In this document: in pieces, positions 8,698 to 18,984 of the stretch
Numbering within the stretch: position 1 is the stretch's first letter
Layout: each line of letters begins with the position of its first letter
DNA from: Anthoceros angustus
Taxonomy: Eukaryota > Streptophyta > Anthocerotopsida > Anthocerotales > Anthocerotaceae
Assembly (NCBI GenBank): GCA_010909165.1
Contig: MU008220.1
Location: 1 to 64,000 of the forward strand
Direction of reading: 5' to 3'
DNA length: 64,000 nt
Position numbers and translations under genes: made by a program
The notes under the pieces: generated by a model
The model's input: only the letters and a program-made list of their open reading frames with translations
Database searches by the model: none
Told to the model about the DNA's origin: nothing

Positions 8698-11600
8698 CTA
8701 TACAGCTGCAACCAAAGGGGTGGAGGGCGCGTTGGTGCAGAAGGCAAGCGCCGTGACGCAGCGCGAGCAAATGGTGGGATGATCGCCAGAAGCGCCGACG
8801 GTGGCGTTGTAGTTCCAGCAGCGCTCGCACTTCCGGCCGGGAGCCCGGGCCACGCCCACCCACAATTGCGAGGACGTGTTACCCGAGTAAGGCACGTCCT
8901 GGGGGGCAGTGGCAGGTGAGGCCAGAATCTGGGCATGCGAGGTGAGGAGGAAGCGGTGGAGGGCGTCAGGGTGATCGGGATGCTCCGACTGCATGGACCT
9001 CAGCCGCCGCAGCAGAGCATCATCCGCCTCACCAGAAGAGACGACGCTGAGGTAGACGGCGGCATCCAGGTTAGCGCCGATGAGCTTCCCGTCCCGCGCC
9101 TGCTCCAGCACCTTGTTCACCTCCTCCCGCAGCCGCAGCAGAGACGCCCACACGCCCACCTCGGCGGCAGGCAGAGCTACCCACGCCGGCTCAGGCTCGG
9201 GCCACCCGGCCAGAAACACCGACTCCCTCTCCCCCTGTTGCAGCCCGGGAGGGAGATGCTGCCAGACATCCTCGGCCAGGTGGGGCAACAGCGGGGCCAT
9301 GGCCCGCGCCAGCCCCAGCAGCTGCGCCGCCAGCACGGTCTGGCACGCCCTGCGCGTGAAGCTCCCCGTCCCGCCTGTGTAGAGCCGGTCCTTGGCCGCG
9401 TCCAGGTAGCTGTTGCTCAGATCCGACACCACGTAGTGCTGCAGCAGCTGGAAGAAGCGGAAGAACTGGAAGCCGTCCAGACACTCCCTCGCAGAACCCA
9501 GCAGCTCCCCGAGCTTGAACAGCGCGAACCGATCCACGGCCGGGAGCTGGCTCCAGCCCACTCCCGAATCCGCCTGCCTGAAGTCGTGGAGGTTGGCCAG
9601 CAGGAACCGCATCGTCCCCCGGAGCTTCCTGTACACCCCAGCCAGCTGCTTCGTGACGGCAGTCCCCATGCTCACATCCGCGGTGTAATCCACGCTCGCC
9701 ACCCACAACCTCAGCACATCAGCCCCCAGCTCCCCCACCAGCGACATCGGATCCAGCACATTTCCGAGAGACTTGCTCATCTTCCTCCCCCGCTCGTCCA
9801 GCACAAAGCCGTGGGTGAGGACCCGGCGGAAGGGAGCCTGCCCTGCTGCCGCCACGCTCGTCAGCAGCGAGCTCTGGAACCAGCCCCGGTGCTGGTCGCT
9901 GCCCTCCAGGTAGAGATCTGCTGGGAATCGGAGCTGGGGCTGCCTTGCTTTCACCACGGCCGCCCACGAAGTCCCCGAATCGAACCACACGTCCATGGTG
10001 TCCTGCCCCGGTTTCCACAAATCCGCCTCCTCCTTGTACCGATCCGGGAGCAGGTCCTTGCTGGTGAGATACCACCAGGCATCCGATCCCCGCTGCGCCA
10101 CCACCCCCTGCACGTGCGCCACCGTCTCGTCCGTCAGGAGGGCTTCCCCGCTTTCGGCGTGGTAGAAGACCGGGATGGGCACCCCCCAGGCCCTTTGCCG
10201 GGAGATGCACCAGTCCCCCCGCCCCTGCGTCATGGAGAGAATCCTGCGCTCCCCGGCCTGCGGCACCCACTCCACCTCCCCAATCGCCTCCACTGCCGCC
10301 TGCCGGAATCCATCCACGGAAGCAAACCACTGCTCCGTGGCCCGCACAATCACCGGCTTCTTGCTCCGCCAGTCGTAGGGGTACTTGTGCTTGTACGCCT
10401 CCTCCAGCAGCAGGATCCCCAGCTCCTCCAGCTCCTTCACCACCTCGGCAGACCCATCTCCCAAAACTTCCAGCCCGGCGAGCTTCTCCCCTGCTTCTTC
10501 CGTGAATTTCCCCTCCCCGTCCACAGGAGAGAGCAGCGGGAGCCCGTACTTGAGCCCTGTGGCGTAGTCCTCCTGCCCGTGCCCTGGAGCAGTGTGCACC
10601 AGCCCAGTCCCGGATTCTGTGGTGATGTAGTCTCCTCCAAGCACAACCGGGAGGAGAAGGCCGTCCTTGTCCTTGTCCTTGTCCGGGGAGGCCAGAGGGT
10701 GGCGGTACCTGCAGTGCTCCAGGGCCTTGCCCAGCATGGTGCCCTTCACCTCCAGCCGGGCTCCCCACTTGGCCTCCAGCCTGCCCACCAGCTCTGCTGC
10801 CACCACCAGGTAGAGGAATCTGCATCGGGGCCAGTTCTGGACTTCCACCACAGCGTAGTGGAGATCCCCGTTCACGGCCACAGCAGCGTTGGCCGGGAGG
10901 GTCCAGGGGGTAGTGGTCCAGACGGCCACTCCCAGCTGCCCCTGCTGGGCCAGCGGCTTCAGATCTACCGGGAAGCCATCTCCCACCTGTTGCACCTCCA
11001 TGGCCACGTACACGCTGCGGGAGACGTGGTCCTCGCTGTACTCCAGCTCCGCCTCGGCCAGGGCGGTGCCCGAGGACGGGCTCCAGTACACGGGCTTGCG
11101 GCCGCGGTAGATGTGGCCCTTGAGGGCCATGGCGCCGAAGACGCCGATCTGAGCGGCCTCGTACTCCGGGGAGAGGGTGAGGTAGGCGTGCTCCCAGTCG
11201 CCCCACACGCCCATGCGCTTAAAGCTCTTGCGCTGCTGCTCCACCGTCTTGAGGGCGAACTGGGCGGCCTTCTTGCGGAGCTTCATGGGGGTGAGCTCCT
11301 TGCGGGTCTCCGAGTCCATGGACTGCAGCACCTTGAGCTCGATGGGGAGGCCGTGGCAGTCCCACCCGGGCACGTAGTGCACCTTGCGGCCCCGCAATAG
11401 CTGGTATCGGTTGATGAAGTCCTTGAGGATCTTGTTGAGGGCGTGGCCCATGTGCACTTCCCCGTTGGCGTAGGGAGGCCCGTCGTGGAGAGTGAAGGTC
11501 TCCCCTTGGTTCCCTTCGCATACTCGCTTCCACACCTGCTTCTCCTCCCACACCCTTTGGATTTCCGGCTCCCGCACCGCCGAGTTGGCCTTCATGCTGA

Positions 11601-11913
11601 AACCCGTCACAGGCAAATCCACCGTGTCCTTGTACCGCCCATCCCCCTGGACCTGCTCCCCCTCCCCCCCGCCTTCCCCTCCTCCATCACCCACCCTCCT
11701 CTTTCTCGCCATCATCACAACAGGGCCAGTGCTGCTGCCCATGCTGCTGCTGCTGCTGCTGCTGCTTGTGCGCTTGGACAGGCATCTGAGGCCAGAGCAG
11801 AGGGAGTTGCAGCCATGCTGGGCCATGGCGCACACCATGACCATCTTGGGGACGCCATCAGGGGGCCGCCGAGGAAAGCAATTGCAGGTGAGGGACACAG
11901 CTGCTGCCCTCAT
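8698..11913 (-). CDS. OVA2: Isoleucyl-tRNA synthetase, organellar (bacterial-type)
   Basis: Charges tRNA-Ile in chloroplasts and/or mitochondria. It is a single uninterrupted frame of 1071 codons from the ATG at 11913; the open frame extends a few codons further without an ATG. Residues 1 to about 100 are Cys/Arg/Ser-rich with a poly-Ser run, a likely transit peptide. The HIGH-type signature HMGH is at about 153-156 and GWDCHGLPIE follows. Editing-domain words (TTESGTGLVHTAPGHG) lie in the middle, then GRGDWCISRQRAWGVP near 565, MDVWFDSGTSW and GSDQHRGWFQSS. KMSKS is at 711-715. The C-terminal zinc site has Cys 1029, 1032, 1049 and 1052, typical of bacterial-type IleRS. The gene is GC-rich and intronless, unlike its neighbours; long antisense frames within it are by-products of this composition. 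The symbol follows the Arabidopsis organellar enzyme. Confidence 0.95.
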   Translation of the reverse strand: MRAAAVSLTCNCFPRRPPDGVPKMVMVCAMAQHGCNSLCSGLRCLSKRTSSSSSSSSMGSSTGPVVMMARKRRVGDGGGEGGGEGEQVQGDGRYKDTVDLPVTGFSMKANSAVREPEIQRVWEEKQVWKRVCEGNQGETFTLHDGPPYANGEVHMGHALNKILKDFINRYQLLRGRKVHYVPGWDCHGLPIELKVLQSMDSETRKELTPMKLRKKAAQFALKTVEQQRKSFKRMGVWGDWEHAYLTLSPEYEAAQIGVFGAMALKGHIYRGRKPVYWSPSSGTALAEAELEYSEDHVSRSVYVAMEVQQVGDGFPVDLKPLAQQGQLGVAVWTTTPWTLPANAAVAVNGDLHYAVVEVQNWPRCRFLYLVVAAELVGRLEAKWGARLEVKGTMLGKALEHCRYRHPLASPDKDKDKDGLLLPVVLGGDYITTESGTGLVHTAPGHGQEDYATGLKYGLPLLSPVDGEGKFTEEAGEKLAGLEVLGDGSAEVVKELEELGILLLEEAYKHKYPYDWRSKKPVIVRATEQWFASVDGFRQAAVEAIGEVEWVPQAGERRILSMTQGRGDWCISRQRAWGVPIPVFYHAESGEALLTDETVAHVQGVVAQRGSDAWWYLTSKDLLPDRYKEEADLWKPGQDTMDVWFDSGTSWAAVVKARQPQLRFPADLYLEGSDQHRGWFQSSLLTSVAAAGQAPFRRVLTHGFVLDERGRKMSKSLGNVLDPMSLVGELGADVLRLWVASVDYTADVSMGTAVTKQLAGVYRKLRGTMRFLLANLHDFRQADSGVGWSQLPAVDRFALFKLGELLGSARECLDGFQFFRFFQLLQHYVVSDLSNSYLDAAKDRLYTGGTGSFTRRACQTVLAAQLLGLARAMAPLLPHLAEDVWQHLPPGLQQGERESVFLAGWPEPEPAWVALPAAEVGVWASLLRLREEVNKVLEQARDGKLIGANLDAAVYLSVVSSGEADDALLRRLRSMQSEHPDHPDALHRFLLTSHAQILASPATAPQDVPYSGNTSSQLWVGVARAPGRKCERCWNYNATVGASGDHPTICSRCVTALAFCTNAPSTPLVAAV

Positions 11914-12237
11914 TGCGCCCCCCAACCTGCACCACCACCCACCTTCAGCTGCTGCTGGTGCTGCTGCTTCTCCAGCGCCCTAGCAATGCATCCATGCGCT
12001 TCGTCTCCGCCACTACTCACTTCTGCTCTAACCTAAATCACACCTTGTCCTGTTTCGTTGTTTCGTTTAATTGGCTCAGTTCATCCTTCTCTACGCCATC
12101 CTACAAAACAAAACACCTCCTCTCTTCATACATGTTGTGCCTGGTATTGGGCACGTCTCATAACCACCTTCCGAATCAGCCCAGTTCATACTGCAACAAG
12201 TGTTGCCCCAAGACTTGTGCCACAGCGCAACTGCGGG
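11914..12237. promoter_or_regulatory. Shared divergent promoter region of IleRS and LTO1
   Basis: Only 324 bp separate the ATG of IleRS (-) from the ATG of LTO1 (+), so both 5' leaders and promoters must lie here or overlap the other gene. The stretch is pyrimidine-rich on the plus strand with CTG-type trinucleotide runs at its left end. There is no obvious TATA box on either strand, as is common for plant housekeeping genes. Confidence 0.65.
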
Positions 12238-14230
12238 ATGAGGAACGCCATACAATTGCACCAATCCCTCGTTATCTCCTCCTCTTCCCTCTCGTGGCTA
12301 CCTCCGATAGTCTGCACCTTCATGCATCTCCAGCCTCCAAAGGTTAGTGGCACTGAATCTGCTGGCTCAAATACTGGGAGTATATAGGGGCTGGACCAGG
12401 CTAGGCTATTTGTCTTGCTGCTGCTGCTATCTGCAACCCATTTCCCCTATTGACCAGCGTGCTTCTGCTTGGGGATTAGAGATGGCAAGTGGCAAAGTCG
12501 AGGAACCATTCATTCTCCAAATGGGCCAAGTCGTCTGGAGGTGGCAGACTCGTTACGGCAGCCAGCAATGATGATGACAAAAATGCGCCCGATATACCAA
12601 GTGTCCAGGAAACTGTTGCACCCAGCGAGGATGCGCCCAAGATGCCATATCCATTCCTCACGGCCCTGGGAGTTGTAGGCTTCTTAGAAACCAGCTACTT
12701 GACTTTCACCAAGCTTTCAGGAGGCTCGCTTGCCTGCCCTCTCGGTGCAGAAGGCTGTGCGGACGTACTGAACAGCGAGTATGCATCCTTTCAGGGTAGG
12801 GTAGGGTAGGGTAGGTTATGTCGCTCAACTCGTCTCGCTCCTTGCCTTTGTGAGACACCCGCTGCTGCTCTAACAACCATCGCAATATGCAGGGGTGCCG
12901 CTTTCTGTACTAGGGGTGCTCTCGTATGGAGCTGTTGCAGCGCTGGCCCTTTCTGGGCTGAGAAGGGGGGACCAGGATGACAACAACTTACGACGTTGGT
13001 TATTGTTGGGATTTACTAGTGCCATGGCTGCGGCCAGTGCCTATTTCATGTACGTTCTCACTGTCAAGCTGGAAGGAGCCTCATGTACCTACTGCGTCTC
13101 TTCAGCTCTGTTATCTTTCAGCTTGCTGCTGGCTACTCTTCCGGTGCGGGCCTTCTTTCTCAGGCAGGCTTTGTTACCTGAATTCCAAGCTCATCACACT
13201 TTTCTTGGATTGGAGAACTTGGGTGCACATTGGTGTTGTGACTACCTAAAACCAACTTTTGGCGGTTGGATTTGTTTCCAGGGGTTTTCCTCGAAAGAAT
13301 TCCGCAATGTGCTTGCGCTTCAGCTGGCGATCAGTGCCTCTGTGATTGTTTCATTATCTGTTGGGTTCGCCAGTACCAACGCCTATACGAACACAGCTGA
13401 TTCAAGGTTTGACCTCTACTTCTCCTGCCTCCACGCCACCGTCTGCCTTTGCACCACATTCCTGTTAAGCTATGTCGTCAGCTTGTAACTGACTATGCAG
13501 CAACTACTTTATGGGGTTGCGTTCATCGATGCCATATGCTTAACATGCTGTGGAGTGACGCTCTATTTGTTCATTCTTGCTTGGTTTAGGTCGGCCAGCC
13601 TAGATCTGCCTTATTTGCAGCCTGAGGTGTTGACGGTATCCACACCTCAAGACATCTCGCTGGCCAAGCATTTGCACTCGATCGGGGCCAAAATGTATGG
13701 AGCATTTTGGTGCTCTCATTGTCTTGAACAGAAAGAGGTAAGCCGGTATGACAGAGCTGGCTGGTCACTCACTCCTCCTGACCAACCAGGCTTAAAGCTT
13801 TACTTGTCTCCCTTGTTTCCCATGTTCATCCATCGTGCTCATGATGAAGTTAAGCTCTGACGCAAGGCATCAGAGTCGGGGACATGGTATTACTACCTTT
13901 GCATCTGTGGTAACAGTTTTTGGTGATCCCCTTCTTGGTAGTTGTTTGGGCGTGAAGCGATGAGGTTTCTGGATTATGTTGAATGCTATCCGGAAGGCTA
14001 CAGAAAGGGGGTTGGACTTGCGAAAGCTTGCGAGCAGGTCAAGATAGAAGGTTTTCCAACCTGGGTTATCAAGGGCGAGGTGAGGAGGCTGAACTGAACG
14101 GCCTTGTTGGTCAAGAAAGTAGTACCATCTAACCATCAAACAATTGCAGGTTATTGCAGGAGAACTGGAGTTGCCGGACCTTGCGCGTATGTCAGGATTT
14201 GTGCCCGTGGATGTAGAGAACGCTCAGTAG
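12238..14230 (+). CDS. LTO1: Thylakoid VKOR-thioredoxin fusion (LTO1)
   Basis: Oxidoreductase of the thylakoid membrane that forms disulfides in lumenal proteins; in plants it is needed for photosystem II assembly. Exons 12238-12342, 12480-12795, 12893-13143, 13282-13406, 13590-13737, 13942-14079 and 14150-14230 join in phase into 387 codons plus stop, close to the family length. Exon 1 is a Ser-rich transit-like leader ending at AAG|GTTAGT. The VKOR domain begins near residue 90 (PYPFLTALGVVG), has the loop cysteines in ACPLGAEGCADVL at about 120-132 and the CTYC redox pair at about 204-207. The thioredoxin-like domain has MYGAFWCSHC (306-310 for WCSHC), then FGREAMRFLDYVEC and IEGFPTWVI. 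Intron 13144-13281 is 138 bp with no in-frame stop, so retention would add 46 residues. Assignment is firm; the exon 1 start is the least certain part. Confidence 0.92.
12796..12892 (+). other. LTO1 intron with a GGGTA-repeat donor
   Basis: The donor lies in TTTCAGGGTAGGG followed by three more GGTAG units, so several GT sites sit 5 bp apart. Only the first (after 12795) keeps phase with the GG|GTG start of the next exon at 12893. The intron is 97 bp. Confidence 0.7.
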
Positions 14231-14840
14231 ACTAGTGGATTAGGCTCTGGACCTGTTGAGTCCACATATTCCACGTTGGGCCCTCAGGAGTAGCTTCCCC
14301 TCGTCCTATCAGCCTAACTTCGCAGATCATGGGATAACCTCGTTTTCATTTCTCCCGGATTTTATGATGCTGTAGGTACACACGTGGTGCATTTTAGAAA
14401 GAAAGCCGCCGAACGTGCCGAGCAAGAGCATCTTTATCCACCGCCAGGCCCAGTGGCTGAGCTCCGGGTTCCGAGCGTCCGAACCATTCTGAAAGGTATA
14501 GGGCGATTTAAGATCGTTTGGCGAAATTGATCGAGTATTTCTTACAACATCAGCCTTTTTCGGCGCGCGAGATAACCGAGATTATACATCAAGTGGCCCC
14601 CAAGGACTCCGGGTTCTGGGCGAGGTAACAAGAATCATATATCAGGGGGCGTGAGATGATAAAGATTATATATAAGTGGCCCCGAAGGACTTCAAGTTCC
14701 GAGCGAGATAACAAAAAACATATATTAGGGGGCTTCAAAAGACCTGACAACAACTGCCCTTTTCACAGAAATCATGCATTAGGGGGCTTCAAAACGAAGG
14801 ACTTCAAAACCTGATAACAAGCTGCCCTTTACACATGCCA
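14231..14840. repeat. LTO1 3' flank and diverged about 70-bp repeats
   Basis: After the LTO1 stop and about 150 bp of flank, words such as AGATAAC, ACATATTAGGGGGCTTC, GGCCCC and AAGGACTTC recur from about 14565 to 14830 in rough units of 65-75 bp. No coding frame. These look like an old tandem array; nothing suggests a transposon family. Confidence 0.5.
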
Positions 14841-14841
14841 C

Positions 14842-14986
14842 ACAATAGAGATCACATATTGATTGGGCTTGAGGGTTCACAAGAGGCAGGCCACAAGGGC
14901 TAGGAGTAATTGGGGATAGAGATCACATATTGATTGGGCTTGAGAGTTCACAAGAGGCAGGCCACAAGGGCTAGGAGTAATTGGGG
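14842..14986 (+). repeat. Tandem duplication of about 72 bp
   Basis: A block starting GGGGATAGAGATCACATATT or close to it and ending CTAGGAGTAATT occurs twice in direct contact, almost identical (one G/A change in GAGGGTTCAC/GAGAGTTCAC). Confidence 0.75.
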
Positions 14987-15019
14987 GTGGGTGGTACTGC
15001 ATCTCAGCAGGTCACCAGG

Positions 15020-15270
15020 TCACCAAGAGCCAGATAATTAATGTAAAGTACATACTAATGCAAACTATCATGAACACCATATTTTACGTAAGGAGTAATT
15101 GGGGGTGGGTGGTACTGCATCTCAGCAGGCCACCAAGAGCCGAGATAATTAATGTAAACTATATACTAATGCAAACTATCATGAACACCATATTTTATGT
15201 CACCAAGAGTGAGATAATTAATGTAAACTACATACTAATGCAAACTATCATGAATATCATATTTTATGTA
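15020..15270 (+). repeat. Three copies of an AT-rich unit
   Basis: The block containing TAATTAATGTAAA, CATACTAATGCAAACTATC and ATATTTTA recurs at about 15031, 15146 and 15215, with a second copy of the preceding GGAGTAATTGGGGGTGGGTG stretch between the first two. The copies are nearly identical, so the duplication is recent. Confidence 0.7.
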
Positions 15271-15518
15271 ACCTCGCCTGTTAAAAATGGTTTGTTGAGA
15301 TCTACCTTCCCCTTTTGACATGAAATTAAGTGCACGAGCAGGTGAGACATTGCGAATATAAGACATTTTCACAAACAAAGGCATAGTCCTTGTAGGGTGA
15401 AATTGAGACTAACGGTCTAGTCATTAGTAGGGGATTTGTAAAATAACCACTCATTAAGAAATTTTACTTCTTGTGTACATCTCTTCTGTTACTTGTGAGA
15501 CCTAGATATGTAAGACCT

Positions 15519-18500
15519 TCATTGAGTTGAGTTGAGTTGAGTTGAGTTGAGTTGAGTTGAGTTGAGTTGAGTTGAGTTGAGTTGAGTTGAGTTGAGTTGA
15601 GTTATTTGAGTTGAGTTGAGTTGAGTTGAGTGAGTTGAGTTGAGGAGTTGGAGTTGAGTTGAGTTGGTTGAGTTGAGCTGAGTTGAGTGAGTGAGTGGGA
15701 AATTGAGGTGAGCTGAGTTGAGTTGGAGTTGAGTTGAGTCTGAGCTGAGTTGTTGAGCTGAGCTGGAGTTGAGCTGAGCTGTCTGAGAGGAGTTGAGCTG
15801 AGTTGAGCTGAGCTGGAGTTGAGTTGAGCTGAGTTGAGTCTGAGCTGATCTGAGCTGGAGCTGAGCCGAGTTGAGTTGGAGCTGAGTTGATGGAGCTGAG
15901 TTGAGTTAAATTGAGCTGATGAGCTGAGCTGAGTTGAGCTGAGTTGAGCTGAGCAGTTGAGTTGAGTGAGCTGAGTTTTGGAGTTGAGCTGAGTGGAGTT
16001 GAGTTGAGTGAGCTGAGCTGAGTTGAGTTGAGTTGAGCTGAGTTGAGTTGAGTTGGAGTTGAGTGAGTTGAGCTGAGCTGAGTTGAGTGAGCTGAGCTGA
16101 GTTGAGTGAGTGAGCTGGAGTTGAGCTGAGTTGAGAGTTGAGTTGAGCTGAGCTGAGCTTGAGCTGGTAGTCTTGAGCTGAGTTGAGCTGAGTTGAGCTG
16201 AGCTGAGCTGAGCTGGAGTTGAGCTGAGGAGTTGAGTTGAGCTGAGCTGAGTTGAGTTGAGTTGAGCTGAGCTGAGCTGAGCTGAGCTGAGTTGAGTTGA
16301 GTTGAGCTGAGTTGAGCTGAGTTGAGCTTGAGCTGAGTTGGAGCTTGAGTTGAGTTGAGTTGAGCTGAGTTGAGTTGAGTTGAGCTGAGTTGAGTTGAGT
16401 TGCTGAGCTGGTTGAGCTGAGTTGGAGTGAGTTGAGCTGAGCTGGAGCTTGAGCTGAGTCGAGCTTGAGCTGAGTTGAGCTTGAGCTGAGTTGAGTTGAG
16501 CTGAGCTGAGTTGAGTTGAGTTGAGCTGAGCTGAGCTTGAGCTGAGCTGAGCTGAGTTGAGTTGAGCTGGAGTTGAGCTTGAGCTGAGCTTGAGCTTGAG
16601 TTGAGCTGAGCTGAGTTGAGCTGAGCTGAGCTGAGTTGAGCTGAGCTGAGCTGGAGTTGAGTTGAGTTGAGTTGAGCTTAGTTTAGTTGAGTTGAGCTTG
16701 AGTTGAGCTGAGCTTGAGTTGGAGCTGAGTTGAGTTGAGTTGAGTTGAGCTGAGCTTGAGTTGAGCCCCAGAGCTGAGTGAGTTGAGCTGAGCTTGAGCT
16801 TGAGCTGAGTTGTTGAGTTAATTGAGTTAGTTAGTTGAGCTGAGCTTGAGCCGAGCTGAGCTGAGCTGAGTTAGTTGAGCTTGAGCTGAGTTAGTTGAGC
16901 TGAGTTAAATTGAGCTTAAATTAATTAAATTGAGTTGAGAATGAGTTGAGTTGAGTTAGTTGAGTTGAGTTGAGCTTGAGCTTGAGTTGAGCTGAGCTGA
17001 GCTGAGCTGAGCTGAGCTTGGAGCTGGAGTTGAGCCGGAGCTGAGCTGAGCTTGAGCTTGAGTTGAGTTGAGTTGAGTTGAGTTGAGTTGAGCTGAGAGC
17101 TGGAGTTGAGCTGAGTTAAAGTTAGCTGAGTTGAGTTGAGTTGAGCTTAGTTGAGTTGAGTTGAGCTGAGTGAGTGAGCTTGAGCTTGAGCTGAGTGAGT
17201 TGGAGTTGAGTTAGAATGAGTTGAGTTGAGCTGAGCTGAGCTTGGAGTTGAGTTGAGCTTGAAATTAAATTAAATTCTGAGCTGAGTTGAGCTGGAGTTA
17301 GCTGAATTGAGTTGAGCTGAGTTGAGTTGAGTTGAGCTTAAATTGAAATTAAATTGAGCTGAGTTGAGCTGAGTTGAGCTTAGCTGAGTTAGGAGCTGAG
17401 TTGAAATTGAGCTTAGCTGAGTTGAGTTGAGTTGGAGTTGAGCTGAGTTGAGTTGAGTTGAGTTAAGGAGCTGAAATTAAATTGAGTTGAGCTTAGAATT
17501 AATTAGCTGAGCTTAGTTGAGCTGAGTTGAGTTGAGCTGAGTTGAGTTGAGTTGAGTTGAGTTGAGTTGAGTTGAGTTAAATTGAGCTGGAGTTGAGTTG
17601 AGTTGAGTTGAGAATTGAGTAATTGAGAATTAAATTAAATTAAATTAAATTAAATTAGATTAAATTAAATTAAATTGAAATTAAATTAGTTAAATTTACA
17701 CCAGCACAAATTCATTAAATTAAATTAATTAAATAGAATTAACATCCATATACAATTGAGATTAAATTAATTAAATTGATATCTAAATTAAATTAAATTA
17801 AATTAAATTCGATTTCAATTAAATTAAATTAAATTAAGTTAAATTAAATTAAATTATTAAATTGAAATTAAATTAAATTGCATTAAATTAAATTAGTTAA
17901 ATTAAATTAAATTAAATTAGAATTAAATTAAATTGGATTGAGATTAAATTGAAATTAAATTATAATTAAATTGAAAATTAAATTAAATTATAAAATTAAA
18001 TTAAATTAAGTTGGAGAGTTGAGTTGTTGATTGTTGAGTTGTGTGAGTTGGACATTAGATTGAAGTTGAGTTGAGTTGTTGAGTTGAGTTGAGTTGGGTT
18101 GAGTTGGAGTTGAGCTGAGTTGAGTTGAGTTGAGTTAAGGAGCTGAAATTAAATTGAGTTGAGCTTAGAATTAATTAGCTGAGCTTAGTTGAGCTGAGTT
18201 GAGTTGAGCTGAGTTGAGTTGAGTTGAGTTGAGTTGAGTTGAGTTGAGTTAAATTGAGCTGGAGTTGAGTTGAGTTGAGTTGAGAATTGAGTAATTGAGA
18301 ATTAAATTAAATTAAATTAAATTAAATTAGATTAAATTAAATTAAATTGAAATTAAATTAGTTAAATTTACACCAGCACAAATTCATTAAATTAAATTAA
18401 TTAAATAGAATTAACATCCATATACAATTGAGATTAAATTAATTAAATTGATATCTAAATTAAATTAAATTAAATTAAATTCGATTTCAATTAAATTAAA

Positions 18501-18930
18501 TTAAATTAAGTTAAATTAAATTAAATTATTAAATTGAAATTAAATTAAATTGCATTAAATTAAATTAGTTAAATTAAATTAAATTAAATTAGAATTAAAT
18601 TAAATTGGATTGAGATTAAATTGAAATTAAATTATAATTAAATTGAAATTAAATTAAATTATAAAATTAAATTAAATTAAGTTGGAGAGTTGAGTTGTTG
18701 ATTGTTGAGTTGTGTGAGTTGGACATTAGATTGAAGTTGAGTTGAGTTGTTGAGTTGAGTTGAGTTGGGTTGAGTTGGGTTAGTTGGAGTTGAGTTGAGT
18801 TGAGTTGAGTTATTGAGTTGGCAGTTAAAGTTGAGTTGAGTTGAGTTGAGTTGGAGTTTAATGGCTTGATGATTGAGTTAGGTTGGATTGAGAGTAATGA
18901 GTTGAGTTGGTTGAGCTACGACTAGTATAG
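15519..18930 (+). repeat. Pentanucleotide satellite (TTGAG / CTGAG / TTAAA)
   Basis: About 3.4 kb made almost only of 5-bp units. It starts as pure TTGAG (15519-15600), becomes a mix of TTGAG and CTGAG with occasional one-base slips, passes through TTGAG mixed with TTAAA, and becomes nearly pure TTAAA/ATTAA at about 17640-18010 and again at 18300-18680. It then returns to TTGAG until about 18910. The pentamer register is mostly kept. No gene is present. Its left edge abuts the repeats at 15.0-15.3 kb and its right edge abuts a gypsy relic. Confidence 0.95.
17432..18775 (+). repeat. About 672-bp higher-order duplication within the satellite
   Basis: The segment 17432-18103 is repeated at about 18104-18775 almost base for base. 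Shared non-repeat marks include TTTACACCAGCACAAATTC, AACATCCATATACAATTGAG, GATATCTAAATT, and GTGTGAGTTGGACATTAG. I see one A missing in the second copy near 18640. The event is therefore far younger than the pentamer array. Confidence 0.85.
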
Positions 18931-18984
18931 GCTCTTCTTTTTCACGAGATCCTTCTTAAGCTCTCTTTTGAAATCAAGTCTTGA

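Noticed and set aside
9191-9706. A second alternative frame in the IleRS catalytic region
   Set aside because: Same explanation as the larger shadows: composition-driven openness within a real gene.
8935-11400. An 821-codon plus-strand frame and a 495-codon minus-strand frame in another phase overlapping IleRS
   Set aside because: They are antisense and off-frame shadows of the GC-rich IleRS coding sequence: Arg/Pro/Gly/His-rich, with no domain and no homology pattern.
12795-12815. GGGTAGGGTAGGG as interstitial telomere repeat
   Set aside because: The unit is a GGGTA pentamer of about four copies, not the plant TTTAGGG heptamer, and it lies at a splice donor.
15058-15318. 86-codon frame over the AT-rich triple repeat
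   Set aside because: The frame merely follows the repeat and repeats the same peptide three times; there is no sign of coding constraint.
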